This document shows, in pieces, positions 14,759 to 23,295 of a stretch of 24,574 bases of DNA (its first letter is position 1; each line of letters opens with the position of its first letter). The stretch covers positions 1 to 24,574 of the forward strand of contig CALMJB010000025.1 of NCBI GenBank assembly GCA_937864205.1, given 5' to 3'. This DNA comes from an uncultured Actinomycetes bacterium. Lineage in GTDB: Bacteria > Actinomycetota > Actinomycetes > Nanopelagicales > Nanopelagicaceae. The position numbers and the translations under genes were made by a program. The notes below the pieces were generated by a model, which saw only the letters and a program-made list of their open reading frames with translations, had not been told where the DNA came from and made no database searches.

Positions 14759-16537
14759 TTATGAATTCAAAGCTTCTAGCACAGCCGCAACATAAACATC
14801 TGATCCGGTCGGACTTAAATGAACTCCATCGGGAGCAAAAAATTCTGGATGATTTTTTGAAATCATATTCCAATCAATCAATTTTGCATTTGTATATTCA
14901 GCTGTTATTTTGGAAATCAATTTATTGTTGTCATCTCGCCAAGGTCTAGGAACTGCGGTATTAACTACGATTATTTTTGGTTGATTTTTTACAACTTCAA
15001 AAATTTTTTTAGTTGTATCTTCCGTCAATTTATTATTGTTTCCTAAATTAAAAATCACAATCGATTTTGGCATTGCCATTTGATCAACCTGCATCGCCGC
15101 TAATAATTCTGGAGCTTGTCTTCCCACCCGGGCATTTACCAACGAGATATGTGTTTTTGCCTCTAACTTTGCGCGAATACCCAAGATAACTGAGTCACCA
15201 GTTACCCATAACCCAGTTTGACTACCGAGATCTTCGGTGGAGTTTAGGGCCGCTGAATTATTTGCTGCGGATGCGTTTGCTTGATCTGAAACTAATTGAT
15301 TTTGTTCCCGTAACAAAGCATCTGCTCGATTTAACGCTTGTAATGAAATCGAAGTTGAAATTGCTAGCACTGCCACGATTGATGCAACTACTTGTATTTT
15401 TTGTCTAAGTTGTACCTTCGCGGGTCGATATTTAATGCCCCTAAACCAGTCTTGAACTTGGCCGCGCCGAAATGGTAACTCCACCCAACGCAATGAAATA
15501 TCGGCGAGCGCAAGCACTAATAAAATTCGGGCAAGATACAGCGCCCAACTTTGACCAGTTAAATCAACACTTGGTCTAGTAACTTGAAAAATCACCCAGT
15601 GCCAGATGTAGATTCCATAACTGCGCTCGCCAATCCAAAGAAAAGGTTTATTACTAATGATTGGCGCAAACCTTGAGGCGGGATGCACAAGTGAAATAAT
15701 CATTAAACAGCCAAAAACAGCCGCAAGTGGGAAGGCGATTCGATAAAGCGCCGCATTTGTTTCCTCGATAAATAAGAAACAGCCAATCATTCCGATTAAG
15801 CCAACTACACCAATTCCATCAATTACATCTTGGGCTCTTTTTTCAATTTGGGCCGTGAGATTTTGCGGAATCCAACTAACTGCCAAAGCCGCCCCCAGGA
15901 ATAATCCAAGACTGTGGGTATCGGTTCCAAAGTAAATATGGCTGACCTGTTGGGAAGAACTTTGATCAGCACGAACGGAGTACAGAAATAGCGCGGTGCC
16001 AGAGATCATTGCAATTAACAGTGCTGCCCGAGCTACATTTTTCTTACCAAAGTAACGCAGTACAAATAGCAAAACCAAGGGCCAAATTAAATAAAACTGT
16101 AATTCAACGGCGAGTGACCAAGTGTGTTGAAGCAGAGGTGGCCTACCGATTTTTTCAAAGTAATCCAGATGATTTGCAACTAAATACCAATTGATGATGC
16201 CAAATAACGAATAAGGCAGATCAATCAAAAATTTCTTTATTGCTTCAGGTGCCCATACTCCAATAAAAATTATGGTGGTGATAACCATAAAAATTAGTGC
16301 CGGATAAATCCTGCGCATTCTGGCGAAATAGAAACCGCGTAAATCTAAACCGTTAGATCGATTTATATCGTCGAGAATCAGACGGGTTATTACATAACCG
16401 GATATGACAAAAAATAAATCAACTCCTAAGAAGCCACCTGGAATCCAGTTAATTCCTAAGTGATAAAGCAAAACGGAAGTGACCGCGATGGCTCGTAAGC
16501 CATCTATTGATGGAATGTGTCGGACTTCGGTTTTAAT
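14759..16537 (-). CDS. Acyltransferase-3 / SGNH fusion protein (OafA-like O-acetyltransferase)
   Basis: A membrane protein that probably O-acetylates cell-wall or surface polysaccharide. The acyltransferase-3 domain has about ten helices. It includes IDGLRAIAV at the N-terminus, GGFLGVDLFFVISGY, an R-x-x-R-I-Y-P site and QHTWSLAVELQFYL. It is joined through a linker to an SGNH domain with GDS (residues 447-449), NLGNN and D570-x-x-H573, counted from the start used here. The first ATG/GTG/TTG in frame is TTG 16471, which would delete the conserved IDGLRAIAV. The frame is open only back to TAA 16549-16547, leaving ATT 16537 as the likeliest start. The gene follows the coiled-coil gene by 13 bases, so coupled initiation is possible. 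Family call firm, start uncertain. Confidence 0.9.
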   Translation of the reverse strand: MKTEVRHIPSIDGLRAIAVTSVLLYHLGINWIPGGFLGVDLFFVISGYVITRLILDDINRSNGLDLRGFYFARMRRIYPALIFMVITTIIFIGVWAPEAIKKFLIDLPYSLFGIINWYLVANHLDYFEKIGRPPLLQHTWSLAVELQFYLIWPLVLLFVLRYFGKKNVARAALLIAMISGTALFLYSVRADQSSSQQVSHIYFGTDTHSLGLFLGAALAVSWIPQNLTAQIEKRAQDVIDGIGVVGLIGMIGCFLFIEETNAALYRIAFPLAAVFGCLMIISLVHPASRFAPIISNKPFLWIGERSYGIYIWHWVIFQVTRPSVDLTGQSWALYLARILLVLALADISLRWVELPFRRGQVQDWFRGIKYRPAKVQLRQKIQVVASIVAVLAISTSISLQALNRADALLREQNQLVSDQANASAANNSAALNSTEDLGSQTGLWVTGDSVILGIRAKLEAKTHISLVNARVGRQAPELLAAMQVDQMAMPKSIVIFNLGNNNKLTEDTTKKIFEVVKNQPKIIVVNTAVPRPWRDDNNKLISKITAEYTNAKLIDWNMISKNHPEFFAPDGVHLSPTGSDVYVAAVLEALNS

Positions 16538-16550
16538 CGGAGTTAGTTAT

Positions 16551-17339
16551 TTACTCGGCAGAGTTTTTACTTGCTGACTTCTTACCATTTCTGGAATTTT
16601 TTTTGCCATTATTTTTCTGCGTTTCAGATTTATTGGCAGCCTCTAGATCTCGCGTTACATCTACTTTGAGCGTTGCCAACTTTTCAAATGCAGAATCTAA
16701 TTTGCGTTGGGTTTCATCAATCGCACTTATTGCCGATCGAAGTGATTGATTTTGAATTCTATGTAACCGCTCTGCTTCAGATATCGCAGTGCCAAGCCAA
16801 GATCGGTAGTTAGCAATTTGTCCGGTTGCTTCACTCACCAAACGCTCAGCTTCTCGGCGGGCCGCAGATGAGATTGTTGCTGCTTCTCGTTTTTTAGAGT
16901 TGATTATTGAGTTGGCTTCTTCTTCAGCTTTACCTCTAATTTCTTCGGCATCGGCTTCAGCCGCTTGAATATATTTGCGACCACGATTTTCTGCAGAAGA
17001 TAGTAAACCTTTTGCTTTTTCTTCGGCACTTTTTATTTTTGCTTCTGCACTTTCGATTTTCTCTTTCGCAGATCTTGAACTTTCGGCTAATAATTTTTGA
17101 ACAGTGGCATTGGCTTTTGCTTCCCGTGCCTGTGCAGAGCGAATCATCTGCATAGCGGTTTCAGTCGCCATCAGTTCAAACTCTTCGCGAGTTAGATTTG
17201 TAATATCTCGACGAGATCTTAAGTCACTTAACTGAGATTCCAATTCACGGATTCTTTCCACCGCATTTTGCGAAGGTGTCGGTTGATCTTTGTTGTCGCC
17301 TTTGTAACCAACCCAAGAAAGTAAATTTTTCTCTGCCAT
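16551..17339 (-). CDS. DivIVA-like coiled-coil protein
   Basis: A 262-residue protein that is almost entirely helical coiled coil (about 20-230), rich in Glu, Ala, Lys and Arg, with a basic tail (about 238-262: KNNGKKNSRNGKK…). It has the repeated AEAKIKSAEEKAKG and AEADAEEIRGKAEEEA patterns seen in DivIVA/Wag31 and ATP-synthase-b-like stalks, but I do not see the N-terminal membrane-binding module of DivIVA. ATG 17339 is chosen because AGAGGA sits six bases upstream; TTG 17357 and ATG 17345 fit less well. It is upstream of and probably cotranscribed with the acyltransferase gene, which hints at envelope growth or scaffold work, unproven. Confidence 0.8.
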   Translation of the reverse strand: MAEKNLLSWVGYKGDNKDQPTPSQNAVERIRELESQLSDLRSRRDITNLTREEFELMATETAMQMIRSAQAREAKANATVQKLLAESSRSAKEKIESAEAKIKSAEEKAKGLLSSAENRGRKYIQAAEADAEEIRGKAEEEANSIINSKKREAATISSAARREAERLVSEATGQIANYRSWLGTAISEAERLHRIQNQSLRSAISAIDETQRKLDSAFEKLATLKVDVTRDLEAANKSETQKNNGKKNSRNGKKSASKNSAE

Positions 17340-17361
17340 ATTCATTCCTCTCAACAATTGG

Positions 17362-17390
17362 ATACTAACTGGAATTAGTAAAAATTAACA
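17362..17390 (-). promoter_or_regulatory. Candidate promoter with overlapping inverted repeat before the coiled-coil gene
   Basis: On the minus strand TGTTAA (17390-17385) and TAGTAT (17367-17362) are 17 bases apart, upstream of the AGAGGA ribosome site. A perfect inverted repeat TACTAA-6-TTAGTA (17363-17380) overlaps the -10 box and spacer, as an operator might. Confidence 0.4.
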
Positions 17391-17418
17391 CCAAAATTTT
17401 TATCTCTTGGATTTAATC

Positions 17419-17502
17419 TGGTGCGGGAGGTGGGACTTGAACCCACACGTCCGAAGACACAGGTTCCTAAGACCTGCGTGTCTGCCGTTTCACCACTCCC
17501 GC
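17419..17502 (-). tRNA. tRNA-Leu (anticodon UAG)
   Basis: The acceptor stem GCGGGAG (17502-17496) pairs with CTCCCGC (17429-17423). The anticodon stem CAGGT/ACCTG encloses the loop CTTAGGA, giving anticodon UAG, which reads CUA. A class II long variable arm contains the tetraloop TTCG, and the T-arm has GGTTCAAGTCCC. CCA is encoded at 17421-17419. It sits upstream of the coiled-coil gene on the same strand. Confidence 0.97.
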
Positions 17503-17517
17503 AATACTTATTTCAAT

Positions 17518-17584
17518 ATTTACTGCTCGAGTTAATTCTCCATTTACTTCGACATTTACTCCGTAATTTACTTTGTTATTACTG
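17518..17584. repeat. Array of ATTTACT motifs phased at 12 bp
   Basis: ATTTACT occurs at 17518, 17542, 17554 and 17566, and a shortened ATTACT at 17578. All are multiples of 12 bases apart, with the 17530 position degenerate. Spacer bases differ between units, so the motif rather than the whole unit is kept. The array lies directly upstream of the tRNA-Leu gene (minus strand), where it reads AGTAAAT. A further AGTAAAT on the plus strand is at 17589-17595. Confidence 0.75.
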
Positions 17585-17743
17585 CACAAGTAAATGCAAT
17601 TTGAATGGCAAAGGTTAGAGCCAACTAGTTTTACCTTACAAATTAACTTGATTTATAAGCGTTAATTTCCAGGCTGATTTAATGGGCCATTGAAGTTACA
17701 GATTTGCCGTTGTGGTATTCCAGTCGTAAACCGTCGGTGCGGG

Positions 17744-17749
17744 TAATCT
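17744..17749 (+). promoter_or_regulatory. Candidate -10 box of a leaderless argS transcript
   Basis: TAATCT fits TANNNT and ends seven bases before the argS GTG at 17757. No Shine-Dalgarno sequence is present in the seven bases between, which suits a leaderless message. The -35 region is weak. Confidence 0.45.
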
Positions 17750-17756
17750 TCTACGA

Positions 17757-19475
17757 GTGAGCGATAAATCTGGCGATTTAGATCCCATTTCAACTGCGCT
17801 CGTCCATTTATTTGATTCGATGCTTAAGGTGGCGGTGCGCGAATCGAGCTTGAAAATTCCGGCAAAGTTAAAAATAGATTTTCAGAGAACGAAAAATCGC
17901 GAACACGGAGACTTTGCAACCAATATTGCATTAGCGCTGGCGAAGGAGAATGAACGAGCACCTAAAGAAATAGCAGATTTACTTATTAAGTTATTGAACT
18001 CTGCCAAATTTACCGAAAACCTAAATGAAATTGGCATCAAAAAAATTGAGGTAGCCGGGCCTGGGTTTATCAATCTATTTTTAGAGCAACAATCTCGTGG
18101 ACAAGTAATTAATTTGATTTTGAGTAATTTAGAAAATTTTGGTCATAGTAATCTGCTCAAAGGTCAACGAATCAATTTGGAATTTGTGAGTGCAAATCCA
18201 ACCGGACCACTTCATTTGGGACACACTAGATGGGCGGCAGTTGGAGATGGAATGGCGCGAGTGTTACGTGCTGCCGGAGCAACTGTCTCGACCGAGTTCT
18301 ACATAAATGATCGCGGAAATCAGATGAATTTATTTGCCCAATCTATTATCAATGTTGCCCAAAATAAACCGGTGCCAGCCGATGGCTATAACGGTGAATA
18401 CATTAAAGAATTGGCTAATCAAATCTTGACAGAGAATCCAGATTTTAAAAAACTAACCGGCGAGGCTGCAATAACTAAATATCGCGAGGCTGGATATAAA
18501 TTACAACTTTCAGAACAACAACAAGTACTAAAAGATTTTCGCACCCATTTTGATACTTGGTTTTCAGAGGAATCTCTCTACCAAGATGATTTTGTAAATA
18601 AAGTTATAGAAAAATATCGCGCAAAAGGGAAAGTCTTTACCGAGGAAGGTGCAATCTGGTTGCGCACCACTGAGTTTGGTGATGACAAAGATCGGGTATT
18701 GGTTAAATCCGATGGCGCTTTTGCATACTTTGCATCCGATATTGCTTATTACACCAGCAAACGCGATCGTGGTTTTGATCTTTGCATCTATCTGCTGGGC
18801 GCAGATCATCATGGTTACATCGCGCGTTTGAAAGCCGCAGCTGGCTGCGCCGGTGATGATCCAGAAAAAAATATCAAAGTATTAATTGGTCAAATGGTGA
18901 AAATAATTGAAGCCGGCGCTGAACTCAAACTTTCAAAACGTGCCGGCACGATTATTACTTTGGCTGAACTGGTTGAAAAGGTTGGCGTAGATGCCGCTCG
19001 CTATACGTTGATGAGGTATCCAACTGACACTCCAATGGTGCTAGATGTGGATTTGTTGAAAAAACACACAAACGACAACCCGGTTTATTACGTGCAATAT
19101 GCGCATGCCCGAATCTGTGCCATGTTGCGAAATGCAAAAGATTTATCGGTAACCGTATTAAAACATCCGATTGCTAATCAATACTTATCTTTATTAGGAC
19201 ATGAACGTGAGATTGATTTACTTTCTGCGCTTTCAAAGTTTCCAGAAGTCGTGGCAAGTAGCGCACAATTATTACAACCACACCGAATCTGTAGATATCT
19301 AGAGGACTTAGCTGGTATTTATCATCGTTTTTACAATGATTGCCGAGTACTCCCGGTTGGTGAAGAAAAGGTCAGCGAGCTCCATCAAATGCGTGTCACA
19401 CTTAGTTTGGCGACCGCTCAAGTAATCAAAAATGGTCTTACTTTGATTGGTGTCGAAGCACCAGAGCGAATGTAA
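17757..19475 (+). CDS. argS: Arginyl-tRNA synthetase
   Basis: Charges tRNA-Arg with arginine. The 572-residue class I synthetase has an N-terminal Add-1 domain (about 10-110), the HIGH motif as HLGH at 153-156 in FVSANPTGPLHLGHTRWAAV, and a KMSKS-like KLSKRAG near 390. An anticodon-binding DALR helical domain is C-terminal (about 450-572), ending in ERM. Start GTG 17757. It leads the lysA-hom-thrC-thrB cluster, with only 13 bases to lysA. This argS-lysA-hom-thrC-thrB order is a classic actinobacterial arrangement. Confidence 0.98.
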   Translation: MSDKSGDLDPISTALVHLFDSMLKVAVRESSLKIPAKLKIDFQRTKNREHGDFATNIALALAKENERAPKEIADLLIKLLNSAKFTENLNEIGIKKIEVAGPGFINLFLEQQSRGQVINLILSNLENFGHSNLLKGQRINLEFVSANPTGPLHLGHTRWAAVGDGMARVLRAAGATVSTEFYINDRGNQMNLFAQSIINVAQNKPVPADGYNGEYIKELANQILTENPDFKKLTGEAAITKYREAGYKLQLSEQQQVLKDFRTHFDTWFSEESLYQDDFVNKVIEKYRAKGKVFTEEGAIWLRTTEFGDDKDRVLVKSDGAFAYFASDIAYYTSKRDRGFDLCIYLLGADHHGYIARLKAAAGCAGDDPEKNIKVLIGQMVKIIEAGAELKLSKRAGTIITLAELVEKVGVDAARYTLMRYPTDTPMVLDVDLLKKHTNDNPVYYVQYAHARICAMLRNAKDLSVTVLKHPIANQYLSLLGHEREIDLLSALSKFPEVVASSAQLLQPHRICRYLEDLAGIYHRFYNDCRVLPVGEEKVSELHQMRVTLSLATAQVIKNGLTLIGVEAPERM

Positions 19476-19488
19476 TTGTGGGAGTTAA

Positions 19489-20883
19489 ATGAGTCGTTCA
19501 GCAGAGGATTTGGCAGATAGTTATCCAAAAGGGTTTCTCTCTACTAATACGCAGATTAAAAATTCCAACAAATTTGGCGGAGAGATTTCTATTGCAAACT
19601 GTTCGGCACAATCACTTGCCAGTAAATATGGCACGCCGCTATTTATTATGGATATAGAAGATTTCAAAGTGCGTGCGGGTGCATGGCAAAGCGAATTATC
19701 CAAACACTTTTCCAAATCTAAATGTTTCTACGCCGGCAAAGCTTTTTTAAGTATTGCAATTGCAAAATTGTTGAAGGATTTAGGTTACGGATTAGATGTA
19801 TGCACAGGTGGCGAATTAGCAGTCGGATTAGCGGCAAATTTTCCAGCAAGTGAAATTGAATTTCACGGAAATAATAAGTCGGAAGTGGAGATAAAACAGG
19901 CAATCGATGCGAATGTGGGAATCATCGTTTTAGATTCAAACTACGAGATCGAAAGAGTTGCAAAAATTGCTAAAGCGGCCAGCAAAGTTCAAAACGTACT
20001 TATTCGATTAACTCCCGGAGTAGTGGCACATACCCACGAATATATTTCGACCGCGCAAGAAGACACCAAATTCGGATTCTCTATTGCATCTAATTCGGCT
20101 ATGAATGCGATTGAATTAATTGAAAAAAATGAAAATCTAAATTTAATTGGCGTTCACTGTCATATCGGTTCACAAATACTTTCGACCGAAGGATTTGAAT
20201 TAGCCGCAGATCGATTGCTGACAGTCTTGAAAAATTACAAGGACAAATATGGCAAAGAATTAAACTACTTAAATTTAGGTGGTGGTTTTGGCATCGCATA
20301 TACCGAAGGAGAAAAATCTTTATCGCCAAAAGATGTAATTCCAAGAATTGCCAAACGAATCAAAGAATTTTGCGCAAATAATTCACTAGCGCAACCAATG
20401 GTTTTGTTAGAGCCGGGCAGAGCAGTTGTGGGACCAGCGATGTCTACTCTTTATACCGTTGGCACAATTAAACAGGTTCAACTAGAAGACAATTCAAAAC
20501 GTACTTACATCGCAGTTGATGGTGGAATGAGTGACAACATTCGCCCAGCTTTGTATGAAGCAAAGTATCAAGCATTGGTTGCGAACCGTTCTCCAAAATT
20601 AAATGAGATCGAAGGCAGTGCGCGTTTAGTTGGTAAACATTGCGAGACTGGCGACATACTTATTTTTGATCAAGAGTTTCCCAGCGATATAAAAGTTGGA
20701 GATTTACTTTTGATTCCAGCAACTGGCGCATATGGCAGAAGCATGGCCAGCAACTACAACCACATCACAAAACCTGCTGTAGTTGCCGTTGAAAATGGAA
20801 TGGCCAGACAATTACTTCGCCGCGAAAGCACTGCCGATTTACTCGCACTTGAAGTCGACGAGCCCGCGGCTCCACTTAAATGA
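19489..20883 (+). CDS. lysA: Diaminopimelate decarboxylase
   Basis: The last step of lysine synthesis: meso-diaminopimelate to lysine, using pyridoxal phosphate. Of 464 residues, the PLP lysine is K84 in FYAGKAF. The barrel motifs HCHIGSQI and GGGFGIAY, and the C-terminal HCETGDIL with the active-site cysteine, are all present. An N-terminal stretch of about 35 residues precedes the domain, as in actinobacterial homologues. ATG 19489 has GGGAG a few bases upstream. It lies 24 bases before hom. Confidence 0.97.
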   Translation: MSRSAEDLADSYPKGFLSTNTQIKNSNKFGGEISIANCSAQSLASKYGTPLFIMDIEDFKVRAGAWQSELSKHFSKSKCFYAGKAFLSIAIAKLLKDLGYGLDVCTGGELAVGLAANFPASEIEFHGNNKSEVEIKQAIDANVGIIVLDSNYEIERVAKIAKAASKVQNVLIRLTPGVVAHTHEYISTAQEDTKFGFSIASNSAMNAIELIEKNENLNLIGVHCHIGSQILSTEGFELAADRLLTVLKNYKDKYGKELNYLNLGGGFGIAYTEGEKSLSPKDVIPRIAKRIKEFCANNSLAQPMVLLEPGRAVVGPAMSTLYTVGTIKQVQLEDNSKRTYIAVDGGMSDNIRPALYEAKYQALVANRSPKLNEIEGSARLVGKHCETGDILIFDQEFPSDIKVGDLLLIPATGAYGRSMASNYNHITKPAVVAVENGMARQLLRRESTADLLALEVDEPAAPLK

Positions 20884-20907
20884 ATGATTTGAGAGAATTG
20901 GAAACTT

Positions 20908-22209
20908 ATGAGCGCAAATAATTTACAGATTGCAGTGCTCGGCGCTGGCAATGTGGGGGCTGAAGTAATTCGGCTATTGCAGCAAAATCACTCTGATTTG
21001 GCAGCGCGCGCGGGTGGCAATCTAGTTATTTCAAAGGTTTTAGTTCGAGATTTAAAAATTAAGCGATCAGCTAAAGTCGAATTCACCAATGATGCTAATT
21101 CCATACTAAATGATCCAAAGATTGATTTAGTTATTGAATTAATGGGTGGAATCGAACCGGCTCGCACATATATCAAACAGGCTTTGTCATCTGGAAAATC
21201 GGTAGTCACCGCAAATAAAGCATTACTAGCAAAGCATGGCGCAGAATTGTTTGCACTCGCAGATGAAAAGAATGTCGATCTTTATTACGAAGCAGCGGTA
21301 GCAGGTGCAATTCCAATTCTTCGGCCATTGCGGGAATCTTTAGTTGGCGATCATGTAACAAAAATTATGGGAATTGTGAATGGCACTACCAACTACATCC
21401 TTACCAAGATGAGTGAAACCGGCGAAGATTTCCAAAGCGCACTACATCGCGCACAGGAATTAGGCTTTGCTGAAGCTGATCCATCTGCAGATATAGATGG
21501 AAAAGATGCAGCTGCCAAGGCGGCAATTTTGGCTGGCTTGGCGTTTCATACCCGAGTCACTGATGAAGATGTTTATTGTGAAGGAATCGCCAAAATAAGC
21601 GATGTTGATATCAAAGTGGCAAACGCACTTGGATTAACAATTAAACTGCTGGCGATTGCGCAAGTAAATGCAAACTCAAAAAATTTAAATCATAAAAGTA
21701 TTTGCGTTCGAGTGCATCCAACATTAATTTCACAAAAGCATCCTCTTGCATCAGTAAGAGAGGCATACAACGCAGTTTTTGTTGAGGCGGAATCTGCTGG
21801 CCAAATGATGTTCTATGGAAAAGGTGCCGGTGGTCAACCAACTGCAAGTGCAGTGTTAGGTGATGTGGTTGCGGTAGCACGTCATCGTTTTTCTGGTGGA
21901 ATTGGGCCAAAAGAAAGTGATTACGCCGACTTTAAGATCGAACCAATTTCTGAAAGCCAAACCCGATATTTAATTAGATTAAATGTGGCTGATAAACCTG
22001 GTGTGTTGGCGGCGGTAGCGCAAGAGTTCAATAAGCACCAAGTTTCAATTCAAACTGTCAGACAGTATGGCGCCGGCACAAATGCAGAGTTAACAATTAT
22101 GACTCACTTAGCTAAAGAATCTGATTTATCTGCCACGGTGAAAGATCTGGCAAAACTTTCCGTTGTTGATGATGTCGCCAGCGTAATTCGAGTTGAAGGC
22201 GAGATTTAA
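20908..22209 (+). CDS. hom: Homoserine dehydrogenase with ACT domain
   Basis: Reduces aspartate semialdehyde to homoserine for threonine and methionine. Of 433 residues, the Rossmann motif GAGNVG is at 12-17. MGGIEPARTYIKQAL and the catalytic-region SVVTANKALLAKHG follow, then GIVNGTTNYIL and ADPSADIDGKDAAAK. A C-terminal ACT domain (about 352-433) suggests feedback control by threonine, as in other actinobacteria. The stop is followed two bases later by the TTG of thrC. Confidence 0.98.
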   Translation: MSANNLQIAVLGAGNVGAEVIRLLQQNHSDLAARAGGNLVISKVLVRDLKIKRSAKVEFTNDANSILNDPKIDLVIELMGGIEPARTYIKQALSSGKSVVTANKALLAKHGAELFALADEKNVDLYYEAAVAGAIPILRPLRESLVGDHVTKIMGIVNGTTNYILTKMSETGEDFQSALHRAQELGFAEADPSADIDGKDAAAKAAILAGLAFHTRVTDEDVYCEGIAKISDVDIKVANALGLTIKLLAIAQVNANSKNLNHKSICVRVHPTLISQKHPLASVREAYNAVFVEAESAGQMMFYGKGAGGQPTASAVLGDVVAVARHRFSGGIGPKESDYADFKIEPISESQTRYLIRLNVADKPGVLAAVAQEFNKHQVSIQTVRQYGAGTNAELTIMTHLAKESDLSATVKDLAKLSVVDDVASVIRVEGEI

Positions 22210-22211
22210 TT

Positions 22212-23291
22212 TTGAAATTTCTCCGCTCACTAAAACCTGGCGCACACCAATGGCGCGGAGTAATTAATGAATATCGAGATTGGCTGCCGGTTTCAAGTAA
22301 AACGCCAGTTATTACTTTGCGAGAAGGCGGAACTCCATTGGTATTGGCCCGCAATCTTTCCGAGCGCTTAAATAATGAAGTCTGGCTAAAAGTAGAGGGC
22401 GCGAATCCAACGGGATCTTTTAAAGATCGCGGTATGACCATGGCAATATCGAAAGCGGTAGAAAAAGGCGCCGAAGTTGTTATTTGCGCTTCTACTGGAA
22501 ATACCAGTGCCAGTGCAGCGGCTTATGCAGCGAAAGCAAATTTAAAACCAGTTGTCTTAGTTCCGAAAGGAAAAATTGCGCTAGGAAAATTAGCGCAGGC
22601 AATTGCACATGGCGCGATGTTGATTCAATTAAATGGCAATTTCGATGATTGTTTAAAGTTAGCTCGCAATTTATCGGCAAAGTATCCAGTTGAATTAGTT
22701 AACTCAGTTAATCCGTTTCGTATTCACGGACAAAAAACTGCCAGTTTTGAAATCATAGATAAGTTAGGTCACGCACCAGACATTCATGTTTTGCCAGTTG
22801 GAAATGCCGGAAATATCACCGCCTATTGGCAGGGATATAAAGAGTATGAAAGACGTGGCAAACAACTTCCAAAAATGTGGGGGTTCCAAGCGGCCGGAGC
22901 TGCACCAATAGTTATAAATAAAATTGTGAAAAATCCTGAAACGATAGCGACTGCAATTCGCATCGGAAATCCAGCGTCGTGGGATAGTGCGTTAGCGGCT
23001 AAAACCGAATCTGGTGGAGTTATTGAAGCGGTTACCGATCAAGAAATTCTTGAAGCCTATCGATTAGTTGCAAAAAGCGAGGGTGTTTTTATTGAACCAT
23101 CAAGCGCGGCTGGAATTGCCGGCTTATTTAAAAAACAGCGCCAAGGAAAATTGCCAATTAATAAATGCATAGTAATTACGGTAACTGGAAATGGATTAAA
23201 AGATACCCAGACTTTGCTTGCGAAAGCGCCTAAGCCAATTGTCATTCCAAATAACTTAAGCAAGGCCGCTGCCGTAATCGGTTTAAGGTAA
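22212..23291 (+). CDS. thrC: Threonine synthase
   Basis: Converts O-phosphohomoserine to threonine. The 359-residue PLP enzyme has the cofactor lysine K71 in PTGSFKDRGMT and the phosphate-binding ASTGNTSASAAAYAAKA. The PLP-phosphate glycine loop is VGNAGNITAYW, and VTGNGLKD closes the C-terminal part. Start TTG 22212 lies two bases after the hom stop; translation is probably coupled. This is the short actinobacterial type, without the N-terminal extension of the E. coli enzyme. Confidence 0.97.
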   Translation: MKFLRSLKPGAHQWRGVINEYRDWLPVSSKTPVITLREGGTPLVLARNLSERLNNEVWLKVEGANPTGSFKDRGMTMAISKAVEKGAEVVICASTGNTSASAAAYAAKANLKPVVLVPKGKIALGKLAQAIAHGAMLIQLNGNFDDCLKLARNLSAKYPVELVNSVNPFRIHGQKTASFEIIDKLGHAPDIHVLPVGNAGNITAYWQGYKEYERRGKQLPKMWGFQAAGAAPIVINKIVKNPETIATAIRIGNPASWDSALAAKTESGGVIEAVTDQEILEAYRLVAKSEGVFIEPSSAAGIAGLFKKQRQGKLPINKCIVITVTGNGLKDTQTLLAKAPKPIVIPNNLSKAAAVIGLR

Positions 23292-23295
23292 GCCC

